Of a stretch of DNA of 64,000 nt, positions 56,863-64,000 are shown piece by piece. The translations under genes and the position numbers were made by a program. The stretch spans positions 62,001 to 126,000 of the forward strand of contig NZ_NWUC01000003.1 in the NCBI RefSeq assembly GCF_002750855.1. The letters are read 5' to 3'. Within the stretch, counting starts at the first letter, position 1; the number at the start of each line of letters is the position of its first letter. Source of the stretch: Neopararhizobium haloflavum (lineage in GTDB: Bacteria; Pseudomonadota; Alphaproteobacteria; Rhizobiales; Rhizobiaceae). Under the pieces are notes generated by a model. It was not told the origin of the DNA, made no database searches, and worked only from the letters and a program-made list of their open reading frames with translations.

Positions 56863-56891
56863 TTGATAGTGAAAGCGCCGCTCAAAGACAA
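56863..56891 (-). promoter_or_regulatory. metK promoter
   Basis: On the minus strand TTGTCT (56886-56891) and TATCAA (56863-56868) are separated by 17 bases, about 35 bases before the metK start codon. This gives a leader of only about 30 nucleotides, too short for a SAM-II riboswitch. Confidence 0.45.
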
Positions 56892-56902
56892 GCGTAGAAC
56901 GA

Positions 56903-56922
56903 CATAAATATATCTTGATATG
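56903..56922. promoter_or_regulatory. AT-rich dyad upstream of the metK promoter
   Basis: CATA and TATG flank a 12-base AT-rich core containing ATCAAGATAT (minus strand), directly upstream of the metK -35. In alphaproteobacteria ArsR-family regulators of SAM/SAH metabolism (SahR/SamR) bind AT-rich dyads near metK and ahcY; the resemblance is suggestive only. A GC palindrome GGCGAGGACTCGCC lies next to it at 56927-56940, possibly the end signal of the praR transcript. Confidence 0.35.
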
Positions 56923-56991
56923 ACGGGGCGAGGACTCGCCAAACGTCGACATGCCCTCTTGTCATAGCAATGCGTTGACGCGGCGTTGCCG

Positions 56992-57411
56992 TCAGTCGAC
57001 GTGCTCGTCGGCGGCCAGAGCCTTCGCGAGCTCAACGAGTTTGCGCCGGACCTTTGGATCCTCGATCCTTACGAATGCCCGGTTAAGTTGCAAGCCTTCC
57101 GACGAAGACAGAAAGTCGACGACGTAATTGGGGCTGGCCGATTCCGACATCCCGCCACGAGCCAGGCCGTCTTCGCCCGGCGCATCCTCGAAGAAGAACG
57201 ACACCGGAACACTGAGAATGGACGATATGTTCTGCAGCCGGCTGGCGCCGACCCGGTTGGTCCCCTTCTCGTATTTCTGGATCTGCTGGAAGGTGATGCC
57301 GAGGCTCTCGCCCAGCTTCTCCTGGCTCATCCCCATCATTGTCCGGCGGAGCCGGATGCGGCTACCGACATGAATGTCGATAGGATTTGGCTTCTTCTTG
57401 TTGACGATCAT
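56992..57411 (-). CDS. praR: XRE-family regulator of the PraR/PhrR type
   Basis: The 139-residue protein has an N-terminal helix-turn-helix: IDIHVGSRIRLRRTMMGMSQ, EKLGESLGITFQQIQKYEKG and NRVGASRLQNISSILSVPV, followed by SFFFEDAPGE and a C-terminal region of about 60 residues. The core is very close in pattern to rhizobial PraR/PhrR regulators, which control biofilm, quorum sensing or acid response and lie beside metK and lnt as here. AGAGGTAG precedes the ATG. The named role in this organism is inferred from family and position. Confidence 0.75.
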   Translation of the reverse strand: MIVNKKKPNPIDIHVGSRIRLRRTMMGMSQEKLGESLGITFQQIQKYEKGTNRVGASRLQNISSILSVPVSFFFEDAPGEDGLARGGMSESASPNYVVDFLSSSEGLQLNRAFVRIEDPKVRRKLVELAKALAADEHVD

Positions 57412-57573
57412 GACACTACCTCTGCGCGAACGCCCATCCCCGAAACTTTGAGACCTTCCCGATATAGTTGCGCAGGAGCGCCGACCCCTCCCATGGACCC
57501 AACAGCGGGATGCCGACTATACGCTAGAATGTCATCGCTAAGGACTATGCAATTTTAGGGGTTTTTGGTCAAT

Positions 57574-59172
57574 TCATTGCGTGTTGAAACTTGCACGGGA
57601 AACGATTGCAACGAACAAAATCATGCCGATCAGCAACCAGAGGTTCCGCATTCGCTCCGTCCTGTTCCAATTCGGCACAACACGCTCCGGGATTGGGGCA
57701 TCGATCACGCCAACGGCATTCAACGCAAGGCCGTCGACGATTCGTCCATAGCTGTCCGTGACGGCAGATATCCCATTGTTGGCTGCCCTGACCATGGGCG
57801 TGCGGGTTTCCAGCGCGCGGATCTGCGCCTGCCGAAAATGCTGGTAAGGGCCAGGCGTCGCGCCATACCAGGCGTCGTTGGTCACATTGAGAATGATGTC
57901 GGGCGGGCTCTCGATGGCGGCTAAGTCCAGGGGAAAAATCGCCTCGTAGCAGATGAGCGGCAACGCCGTGATTGTCTCGCCAATGTCGAGCAGCGTCCGT
58001 TCCGCCGCTGCGCTGAAGCCTTGCGGCGTCTCGGCGATAGCAGAAAGGCCGAGCGACGTCAGAAAATCCTCGAAGGGCAGGTATTCTCCAAAGGGCACCA
58101 AATGGACCTTGTCGGCCGCTGCGGTGATCTCGCCGCCGTCGCCGATCACCGTGATCGAGTTGTAATACCGGGTGCCGGCCGCCGGCCGGCTGTCGTCCAC
58201 CCGCACCGCACCGGCGGCCAGATGCTGTCCGTCATCGAGCGCTTCGGCGATCGCGCCCAGCGCGCGCGGCGCTTCCGTGAGGATATAGGGGACGGAGGTC
58301 TCCGGCCAGACAATCAGCGATGGCACCGCCCCTTCGACCTCCGGCGGTCGGTTGGTCAGTTCCAGATGGGCGTTGAAGATCGCATCGCGTTCGGCCGCGC
58401 TCCATTTCATTTCCTGGGGAATGGACGGCTGGACGATGCGCACGATAGCGGCGTTGGCGCCAGCGGCATCGCTTGCAGCCTGCGAGAGTTCATACGCACC
58501 GAAGCCGAGATGCGCGGCAACGATGACTGAAGCGCAGGAAAGGCCCTGGAAAAGCCCGCGCCGGGTCGCCACCAGGGCCGGCACGGAGAAAACAACAATG
58601 GCGAGGAGCGTGACGCCGATAAGACCGACCACCGTGACCGATTGCATGGCCAGCGGGACGGGCATGGCACCATAGCCTATCGTGTTCCAGGGAAAACCGG
58701 TGAAAGCAAAGCTTCGCAGCCATTCGGCAATCGTCAATCCGAAGGCAAGCGCCGCGATCCGACCGAATCCATCCGACCAGATCGCACGCGCCAGCGTCGT
58801 GCCCAATCCAAAGAAGATGGCGAGAAGAGCGGGCAGGCCGAGCACGGCCAGAGGTATGGCCCAGGCAAAGCTGTCGGCCTCCACGAGCAACGCCGCGCCG
58901 AGCCACCACAGCCCGGCAACGAAATAGCCGAAGCCGAACCACCAGCCGCAGGCGAAGGAGGGCCTGCAACGGCCGAGAAATCCTCGATCGGGATCGGGGC
59001 TCGCTCCGTCGAGGAGCCAGACCAGGACTGGAAACGATACGAACATCGCGGCAAAGAAATCGAAAGGTGGCAGCGCGAGCACCGCGAACGCACCTGCCAG
59101 AAAGGCGGTCAGCGCCCGACGCCAGCCCGATTGCAGCATGATCCGGCCGGCGAACCGCTCCAGCATCCCCAT
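57574..59172 (-). CDS. lnt: Apolipoprotein N-acyltransferase
   Basis: The 532-residue inner-membrane enzyme transfers a third acyl chain to lipoproteins. The N-terminal half has about six to seven membrane helices; the periplasmic nitrilase-like domain carries the Glu-Lys-Cys triad in VWPETSVPYIL, DKVHLVPFGEYLPFEDF and LPLICYEAIFP. A last membrane helix closes the protein (LWLLIGMILFVAIVS). AAGGTC lies upstream of the start. It is separated from corC by a strong terminator. Confidence 0.95.
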   Translation of the reverse strand: MGMLERFAGRIMLQSGWRRALTAFLAGAFAVLALPPFDFFAAMFVSFPVLVWLLDGASPDPDRGFLGRCRPSFACGWWFGFGYFVAGLWWLGAALLVEADSFAWAIPLAVLGLPALLAIFFGLGTTLARAIWSDGFGRIAALAFGLTIAEWLRSFAFTGFPWNTIGYGAMPVPLAMQSVTVVGLIGVTLLAIVVFSVPALVATRRGLFQGLSCASVIVAAHLGFGAYELSQAASDAAGANAAIVRIVQPSIPQEMKWSAAERDAIFNAHLELTNRPPEVEGAVPSLIVWPETSVPYILTEAPRALGAIAEALDDGQHLAAGAVRVDDSRPAAGTRYYNSITVIGDGGEITAAADKVHLVPFGEYLPFEDFLTSLGLSAIAETPQGFSAAAERTLLDIGETITALPLICYEAIFPLDLAAIESPPDIILNVTNDAWYGATPGPYQHFRQAQIRALETRTPMVRAANNGISAVTDSYGRIVDGLALNAVGVIDAPIPERVVPNWNRTERMRNLWLLIGMILFVAIVSRASFNTQ

Positions 59173-59215
59173 ATGTCTTGACCTTCAGCCCCGATTCGTC
59201 CGGCGCAATCCTTTC

Positions 59216-59251
59216 AAAAAAAACCGCCGCTGTCTCGACGACGCGGCGGTT
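59216..59251 (-). terminator. Strong Rho-independent terminator after corC
   Basis: On the minus strand AACCGCCGC pairs with GCGGCGGTT around a 12-base loop, followed by an uninterrupted run of eight Ts that includes the last two stem bases (complement of 59216-59223). It begins about 25 bases past the corC stop and ends the miaB-phoH-ybeY-corC transcript. Only 43 bases remain before lnt. Confidence 0.85.
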
Positions 59252-59275
59252 CTGGCAATGTATGCGGCTGCCGGA

Positions 59276-60475
59276 TCAAGCCCCGCCGGCGCGCTCGATC
59301 TGACGCGCGCTCTGCGAGGCATCGCCTGCAGCAGGGCCGTGCTCGCCGATCGAATGATCGGGCGCCGCCGGCGTGGTACTCTCTTCGACGTCCGGGCGGG
59401 CGGGGCGGCGTCGACGTTCGCCATGGCGGCGGCGCACCACGCGCACGCGCTTGATGCGGCGAGGGTCGGCGTCGAGAACATGGAACTCGAACCCCGGCAA
59501 GGCCTGGATCAATTCGCCACGCGCCGGAATCCGGCCGAGTTCGGAAAAGATGAGGCCCCCAAGAGTATCCACGTCCTCGATCTGCTCGCTGACGTCGAAA
59601 TCGGGCCCGACCGCTTCGGCGATGTCTTCGAGCTCGGCCTTGGCATCGATCACGAACACGTCGTCGGACGCCTTTGTGATCATCTTTTCCTCGTCGTCGT
59701 GCTCGTCCTCGATATCGCCGACGACCATCTCCACGATGTCCTCCAGCGAAACGAGACCATCGGTCCCGCCGTATTCATCGATGACCAACGCCATTTGTGT
59801 GCGCGTCGCCTGCATGCGCTCCATGAGGTTGGACGCCAGCATGGACGGCGGCACGAACAGCACCTTGCGGGTGATGCCCGCTTCCTGAACCGTCTTGGAC
59901 AGATCGACCCGGCCAAGATCGAAGGGCGCCGCGGGTTTTCTCGACGAAGCGCTGCCCGCACTGCCGTTGCCGTTGGCGGGCGATTTGGAGCCAGCGCGCC
60001 GCTTCGAGCGTGCCTGCTTGGTGATGTAGCCAAGAAGGTCGCGGATATGCACCATGCCGCGCGGGTCATCGAGATGATCGGAATAGACGGGCATGCGCGA
60101 GCGGCCGGATTCTTCGAACAGCACGATCAACTCGCCGATCGAGATCGACTGGTCGATCGCCTCGATGTCGGCGCGCGGAACCATCACGTCCTCCACCCGC
60201 ACTTCGCGCAGGCGCAAGATGTTGTGCAGCATGGCCCGCTCCTCAGGAGAAAAGGCCGTGCCGTTCTCCGCGTCCGTCAGGAGCGCGTCGGCGAAATTAT
60301 CGCGTAGATTGTTGGGATCCGAGGGCCTCATCCAGCGCGACACGCGTGACCACAATGTCGGCCTGACGCGATCTGACTTACGCTGCTGAGGCTTCGTACT
60401 CGGAGGTTTTGCGCCGTCCTCGCCGCTTTCTTCGGAAGCGGGAGACGGCATGGGCATTCGAACTGGATCGTTCAT
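59276..60475 (-). CDS. corC: CBS-domain protein of the CorC/HlyC family
   Basis: This 399-residue cytoplasmic protein has a variable N-terminus, then two CBS domains (VRVEDVMVPRADIEAID; GRSRMPVYSDHLDDPRGMVHIRDLLGYI; a second containing TQMALVIDEYGGTDGLVSLEDI) and a C-terminal CorC/HlyC transporter-associated domain (FDVSEQIEDVDTLGGLIFSELGRIP). A basic Ser/Gly-rich insert (about 155-190) and an Arg/Pro-rich tail are extra. CorC-type proteins affect Mg/Co handling; the precise role is not known. It is last in the miaB-phoH-ybeY-corC operon. Confidence 0.88.
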   Translation of the reverse strand: MNDPVRMPMPSPASEESGEDGAKPPSTKPQQRKSDRVRPTLWSRVSRWMRPSDPNNLRDNFADALLTDAENGTAFSPEERAMLHNILRLREVRVEDVMVPRADIEAIDQSISIGELIVLFEESGRSRMPVYSDHLDDPRGMVHIRDLLGYITKQARSKRRAGSKSPANGNGSAGSASSRKPAAPFDLGRVDLSKTVQEAGITRKVLFVPPSMLASNLMERMQATRTQMALVIDEYGGTDGLVSLEDIVEMVVGDIEDEHDDEEKMITKASDDVFVIDAKAELEDIAEAVGPDFDVSEQIEDVDTLGGLIFSELGRIPARGELIQALPGFEFHVLDADPRRIKRVRVVRRRHGERRRRPARPDVEESTTPAAPDHSIGEHGPAAGDASQSARQIERAGGA

Positions 60476-60489
60476 TGTCTCTTCAAAAG

Positions 60490-61008
60490 CTATCGGGGAT
60501 CACTGTCCCCATAAGGGTCTGATACGCCAAGCGTGGCAAGAATGCGAGTCTCATGGCATTCCATCAAATCCGCATCATCGGCATCGACATGGTCGTAACC
60601 GACAAGGTGAAGATAGCCATGGACAAGGAGATGCGCCAGATGATCGTCGAAACTTAGTCCCAAGTCCTTGGCTTCGCTGGCTATTGTTTGTCGAGCGAAC
60701 ACAATGTCGCCGAGCATGGGTCCGAGCGGCGCGCCGGGTTCGATGGGGAAAGCCGGAAAGGAAAGGACATTGGTGGCCTTGTCCTTGCCACGCCATTCCC
60801 CGTTGATCGCGCGCATCGCTTCATCATCGGTGAAGAGCAGCGAAAGCTCAGGCGGCGTTTCCGGCGCTTGCTGTCCCGTCTCCCTCTCCAGATAGACCGC
60901 CGCCGCGGCAAGAACCTTGTCACACAGGCGGCCGAGCTCTGCTTCCAACGGCCACCCTTCGCTCTCGATCGCGATCTGGATATCAATCCCGGTCGACGCG
61001 GCAGCCAT
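60490..61008 (-). CDS. ybeY: Endoribonuclease YbeY (rRNA maturation)
   Basis: The 172-residue zinc-dependent endoribonuclease acts in 16S rRNA 3' maturation and ribosome quality control. It shows the metal-binding histidine motif HLLVHGYLHLVGYDH (HGxLHLxGYDH) and the preceding GDIVFARQTI. The ATG at 61008 overlaps the phoH stop by one base (TGATG). The next gene, corC, begins 14 bases later, the standard order. Confidence 0.95.
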   Translation of the reverse strand: MAAASTGIDIQIAIESEGWPLEAELGRLCDKVLAAAAVYLERETGQQAPETPPELSLLFTDDEAMRAINGEWRGKDKATNVLSFPAFPIEPGAPLGPMLGDIVFARQTIASEAKDLGLSFDDHLAHLLVHGYLHLVGYDHVDADDADLMECHETRILATLGVSDPYGDSDPR

Positions 61009-62063
61009 CAGTCGCCAGGCTTGTGGCTGTCTTCGACCATCGTGTTGTCGGCATCGTAGGCGCGTACAATCCGGGCGACCAGCGGATGCCGCACGACATC
61101 GGTATCGCGGAAGCGGCATGTGACCACGCCTTCGACGCCCTTCAGGATGCGCAGTGCCTCGACGAGGCCCGACTTGACGCCACGCGGCAAGTCGATCTGG
61201 CTCGGATCGCCGGTGACGATCATGCGGGCGTTTTCGCCAAGACGCGTCAGGAACATCTTCATCTGCATCGACGTCGTGTTCTGCGCCTCGTCGAGAATGA
61301 CGGCGGCATTGGTCAAGGTGCGTCCCCGCATGAACGCCAGCGGCGCGATCTCGATCACGCCGGCAGTGATCGAGCGTTCGACCTTGTCGCCGGGGATCAT
61401 GTCGTAGAGCGCGTCATAGAGCGGCCGCAGATAAGGGTCGACCTTCTCCTTCATGTCGCCGGGCAGGAAGCCGAGCCGCTCGCCGGCTTCGACGGCGGGT
61501 CGTGACAGGATGATCTTGTCGATCGCTCCGCGTTCGAGCAACTGGGCGGCATAGGCCACGGCGAGATAGGTCTTGCCGGTGCCGGCCGGACCGATGCCGA
61601 AGGTCAACTCGCCGCGCTCCATGGCGCGGATATAGGCGTCCTGCGTCGGAGTGCGGGCGACGACGGTCTTCTTGCGCGTGGCGATCTGCGCGAAGGCGAG
61701 TTTGCCCTTGCGCTCCATGGTCGGCAGCGTCAGCTGGTCATCGGCTGCGATGGACATGCGAATGGCGCCCTCGACATCCGATGCCGCGATGTCGCTGCCG
61801 TTCTGCAGCCGGTCATAGAGAAAGTCGAGGGCACGGCGGGCCTGCGCTGTTGCGCCTTCGCCTCCACGGATGGAGACCTGGTTGCCGCGCGCCCTGGCAT
61901 CGACGCCGAGCTTCTGCTCGATCAATGCCAAATTCTGGTCGAACTGTCCGAAGAGTTCGCTGGCGAGCCTGTTGTTCTCGAATGTCAGCACGATGTGAGT
62001 GGTATCGGAGGCCCCCGAGGCCCGCGTTCCCGGCGATGTCATGACAGGATCGTGCGTTTGCAA
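61008..62063 (-). CDS. phoH: PhoH-like ATPase
   Basis: The 351-residue P-loop protein of the PhoH/YbeZ type has an N-terminal KH-like region (LALIEQKLGVDARARGNQV), Walker A GIGPAGTGKTYLAVAYA, Walker B NAAVILDEAQNTTSMQM and sensor-like TGDPSQIDLPRG. It works with YbeY in RNA/ribosome metabolism. The likely start is TTG at 62063, with AAAGGAG nine bases upstream; the first ATG (62042) has no ribosome-binding site. A TTG start would be unusual and is the reason to note it. Confidence 0.92.
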   Translation of the reverse strand: MQTHDPVMTSPGTRASGASDTTHIVLTFENNRLASELFGQFDQNLALIEQKLGVDARARGNQVSIRGGEGATAQARRALDFLYDRLQNGSDIAASDVEGAIRMSIAADDQLTLPTMERKGKLAFAQIATRKKTVVARTPTQDAYIRAMERGELTFGIGPAGTGKTYLAVAYAAQLLERGAIDKIILSRPAVEAGERLGFLPGDMKEKVDPYLRPLYDALYDMIPGDKVERSITAGVIEIAPLAFMRGRTLTNAAVILDEAQNTTSMQMKMFLTRLGENARMIVTGDPSQIDLPRGVKSGLVEALRILKGVEGVVTCRFRDTDVVRHPLVARIVRAYDADNTMVEDSHKPGD

Positions 62064-62105
62064 ACGATATGGCTCCTTTCAATGCCCCGAGGCATCGTAA
62101 CAGTC

Positions 62106-63500
62106 CTATAGCCGCTCGGCAAAGAGACTGTTGGCCTCGGTCCGGATAATTCGCACCTTTATTATGTCACCGATCTCAGCGCCTCTTGCATCAACAATTG
62201 TTGGCTGGAGCCACGGCGAACGGCCGACGGTCTGGTTTTCCCAGCGACCGGGCTTTTCGAGCAACAGGTCCACCTCGCGGCCAACGCATTGGCGCTGGAA
62301 TGCGAATTGCTGCTCGGTCAAGAGAGACTGCAGTCTTTCCAGCCGTTCGGCCTTGACCGGGTCGGGGACTTGATCACCGAACTCGGCCCCCGGCGTGCCC
62401 GGACGCTGCGAATATTTGAACGAATAGGCCTGCGCATAGCCGACCTCTTCGACCAGGCGCATCGTCGCGTCGAAATCGGCATCCGTCTCACCGGGAAACC
62501 CGACGATGAAGTCGCCCGATAGCGCAAGATCGGGTCGCGCCGTCCGAATCCGATCAATGAGGCGCAGATAATCTTCGGCCTTGTGCCGCCGGTTCATCGC
62601 CTTGAGGATCCGGTCCGACCCGGACTGAACGGGCAAATGGAGATAGGGCATCAGCTGGGGCAGATCGCGGTGTGCGGCGATCAGCGCGTCATCCATGTCG
62701 CGCGGGTGGCTCGTCGTATAGCGCAGCCGCTCCAGGCCATCGACCGCCGCAAGCCTGTGGAGCAGTTCGCCGAGCCCCCACTCTCGTCCGTCTTCGCCCT
62801 CTCCGTGCCAGGCGTTGACGTTCTGGCCGAGCAAGGTGATCTCGCGCACGCCGGCGTCGACGAGCTTTTTCGCCTCGCCGACAATCTGCGCCACCGAGCG
62901 CGAGACTTCCGAGCCGCGAGTGTACGGCACGACGCAGAAGGCGCAGAACTTGTCACAACCTTCCTGAACGGTCAGGAAAGCGCTGACCCCGCGGGCGCGG
63001 ACTGCCTTCTCCCTCGGTGGAGGCAGCTTGTCGAACTTGTCCTCCATGGCATAGTCGGTTTCCAGCACGCGCTCCCCGGCGCGCGCTCGCTCCACGGCAG
63101 CGGGCAGCCGGTGATAGGTCTGCGGGCCAACGACCAGGTCGACCACAGGCGAACGGTTGAAGATTTCCTCTCCTTCCGCCTGCGCCACACAGCCCGTCAC
63201 GCCGACGACGAAATCCTTGGCGCCAGCCGTTGCCCTGCGCTTCTGCTTTTGCAGCCGGCCGAGCTCGGAATAGACCTTCTCGGCAGCCTTTTCCCTGATG
63301 TGGCAGGTGTTGATGAGGTAAAGATCCGCCTCCTCCGGCGTCTCGACCCGTACATAGCCGTCAGAGGCCAGGGCGTCGGCCATCCGGTCGGAGTCGTAGA
63401 CGTTCATCTGGCAGCCATAGGTCTTCACATAGACCTTGCGCTGGCCCTCCTCGGCGGGCGCGGTCGCTCCTGTTTTCGTCAATGTCTGGTGCTGTGCCAT
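62106..63500 (-). CDS. miaB: tRNA-2-methylthio-N6-dimethylallyladenosine synthase
   Basis: The 464-residue radical-SAM methylthiotransferase has an N-terminal UPF0004 domain with cluster cysteines ([30 protein letters not shown]), the radical-SAM motif [15 protein letters not shown] (CxxxCxxC) and a C-terminal TRAM domain ([21 protein letters not shown]). It adds the 2-methylthio group to i6A37 in tRNAs. It heads the miaB-phoH-ybeY-corC string and follows an acyltransferase gene. Confidence 0.96.
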   Translation of the reverse strand: MAQHQTLTKTGATAPAEEGQRKVYVKTYGCQMNVYDSDRMADALASDGYVRVETPEEADLYLINTCHIREKAAEKVYSELGRLQKQKRRATAGAKDFVVGVTGCVAQAEGEEIFNRSPVVDLVVGPQTYHRLPAAVERARAGERVLETDYAMEDKFDKLPPPREKAVRARGVSAFLTVQEGCDKFCAFCVVPYTRGSEVSRSVAQIVGEAKKLVDAGVREITLLGQNVNAWHGEGEDGREWGLGELLHRLAAVDGLERLRYTTSHPRDMDDALIAAHRDLPQLMPYLHLPVQSGSDRILKAMNRRHKAEDYLRLIDRIRTARPDLALSGDFIVGFPGETDADFDATMRLVEEVGYAQAYSFKYSQRPGTPGAEFGDQVPDPVKAERLERLQSLLTEQQFAFQRQCVGREVDLLLEKPGRWENQTVGRSPWLQPTIVDARGAEIGDIIKVRIIRTEANSLFAERL

Positions 63501-63558
63501 GGGCGGCTATGTAGTCGCAATCGCGCTGGAAGAAAATCCCCGATAACTGCGGCGCGTC

Positions 63559-64000
63559 TCAACCCTTGCGAAGGACATCGCTGAGCGACCGGCTGATCTC
63601 GCCATGAAGACCGCGCGTCACCGTCTTGCGGTCGCTTTCGGGAGAGAACGGGACCGGGCTACCAAAATGGATGTCGACGTCGATCGCCCCCTCCCTCAGA
63701 ACGGTCAGCAGATGCGGCAACAGGTCAACGTCCCCGGGCCATGTGGCAAGCGTTCGGTGGCGACGCCCCATCGGCAAGCCATGGATGCGCGTATAGGCGA
63801 TGGTTGCGGTCTGCAGGATGATTTCGCCATGCTCGCTGCGACCGGCGGCGTCGCGCGCAGCGCCGAACAGCGATGACTTGAAGTCCAGCACCCGGTTCCC
63901 GTCGGACGTGGTCCCCTCGGCAAACAATACCACGATCTCGCCGCGGTCCAGACGCTCGGCGATCGCTGCGATCTGGCTGCCGGCCGAACGGCGCCGATCG
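63559..64000 (-). CDS. 1-acyl-glycerol-3-phosphate acyltransferase (PlsC family), 3' part
   Basis: The C-terminal part (about 146 codons) of a lysophospholipid acyltransferase continues past the right edge of the window, where the catalytic HxxxxD motif must lie. The visible part has VVLFAEGTTSDGNRVLDFKSSLF, matching the family's FPEGTRS substrate-binding motif and the following conserved Phe/Lys stretch, then ATIAYTRIHGLPMG. Such enzymes make phosphatidic acid or acylate related lipids. The position before miaB is common in Rhizobiales. Confidence 0.85.
   Translation of the reverse strand, partial: DRRRSAGSQIAAIAERLDRGEIVVLFAEGTTSDGNRVLDFKSSLFGAARDAAGRSEHGEIILQTATIAYTRIHGLPMGRRHRTLATWPGDVDLLPHLLTVLREGAIDVDIHFGSPVPFSPESDRKTVTRGLHGEISRSLSDVLRKG

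Noticed and set aside
56829-56991. SAM-II type riboswitch before metK
   Set aside because: The expected pseudoknot consensus was not found, and the mapped promoter leaves too short a leader.

Overview
The window is a GC-rich chromosomal segment of an alphaproteobacterium, most likely order Hyphomicrobiales (Rhizobiales). The evidence is gene order: rpmH-rnpA-yidC-engB with argB further on; irr near fabA-fabB-fabI; a praR-type regulator next to metK; the rimP-nusA-ylxR-infB-rbfA-truB-rpsO-pnp string; and miaB-phoH-ybeY-corC-lnt. Genus and species cannot be told from the sequence alone. One tRNA gene (Arg, anticodon ACG) is present. No CRISPR array, insertion sequence, integrase or prophage was seen.

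Left part (1-23100), mostly accessory metabolism. It opens with the edge of a sulfur-oxidation (sox) locus: soxW and soxV on the minus strand, then divergent soxS and a soxT-type transporter, with a Tat-exported metallo-beta-lactamase-fold protein and a membrane-fused spermidine-synthase-like protein behind them. At 5.7-13.2 kb a tightly overlapped minus-strand operon encodes a CoA-dependent aerobic aromatic pathway, best read as 2-aminobenzoate (anthranilate) degradation: aryl-CoA ligase, two-domain 2-aminobenzoyl-CoA monooxygenase/reductase, enoyl-CoA hydratase, acyl-CoA dehydrogenase, SDR dehydrogenase, a RidA imine deaminase and a MarR regulator. Next come panC and a carnitine-type operon (BKACE, carnitine dehydrogenase, DapA-like lyase). 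Then follow an exported SH3 protein, a small XRE regulator, a two-helix K+ channel-like protein, tRNA-Arg, and an operon of a TVP38/DedA-like membrane protein, a mercuric-reductase-like flavoprotein and an orphan histidine kinase.

Middle part (23.1-42.6 kb). Conserved housekeeping blocks (rpmH-rnpA-yidC-engB; argB; irr; fabA-fabB-fabI) are separated by accessory genes. Between engB and argB lie an NTF2-like protein, an exported MsrB and an ECF sigma/anti-sigma pair. After argB come two tandem LuxR-type regulators of nearly equal length and a large DUF4214/RTX calcium-binding protein. Between irr and fabA sits a second secreted-type protein, with FG-GAP repeats and a C-terminal DUF4214 module.

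Right part (42.6-64.0 kb) is a long minus-strand run of translation and envelope genes: pnp, rpsO, an inserted HWE-type histidine kinase, truB, rbfA, infB, ylxR, nusA, rimP, trmB, metK, praR, lnt, corC, ybeY, phoH, miaB and the 3' part of an acyltransferase cut by the window end. Several control signals are readable here. The main one is a promoter followed almost at once by a terminator-like hairpin in front of rimP-nusA-infB. There are also intrinsic terminators after corC, between infB and rbfA, and after pnp.
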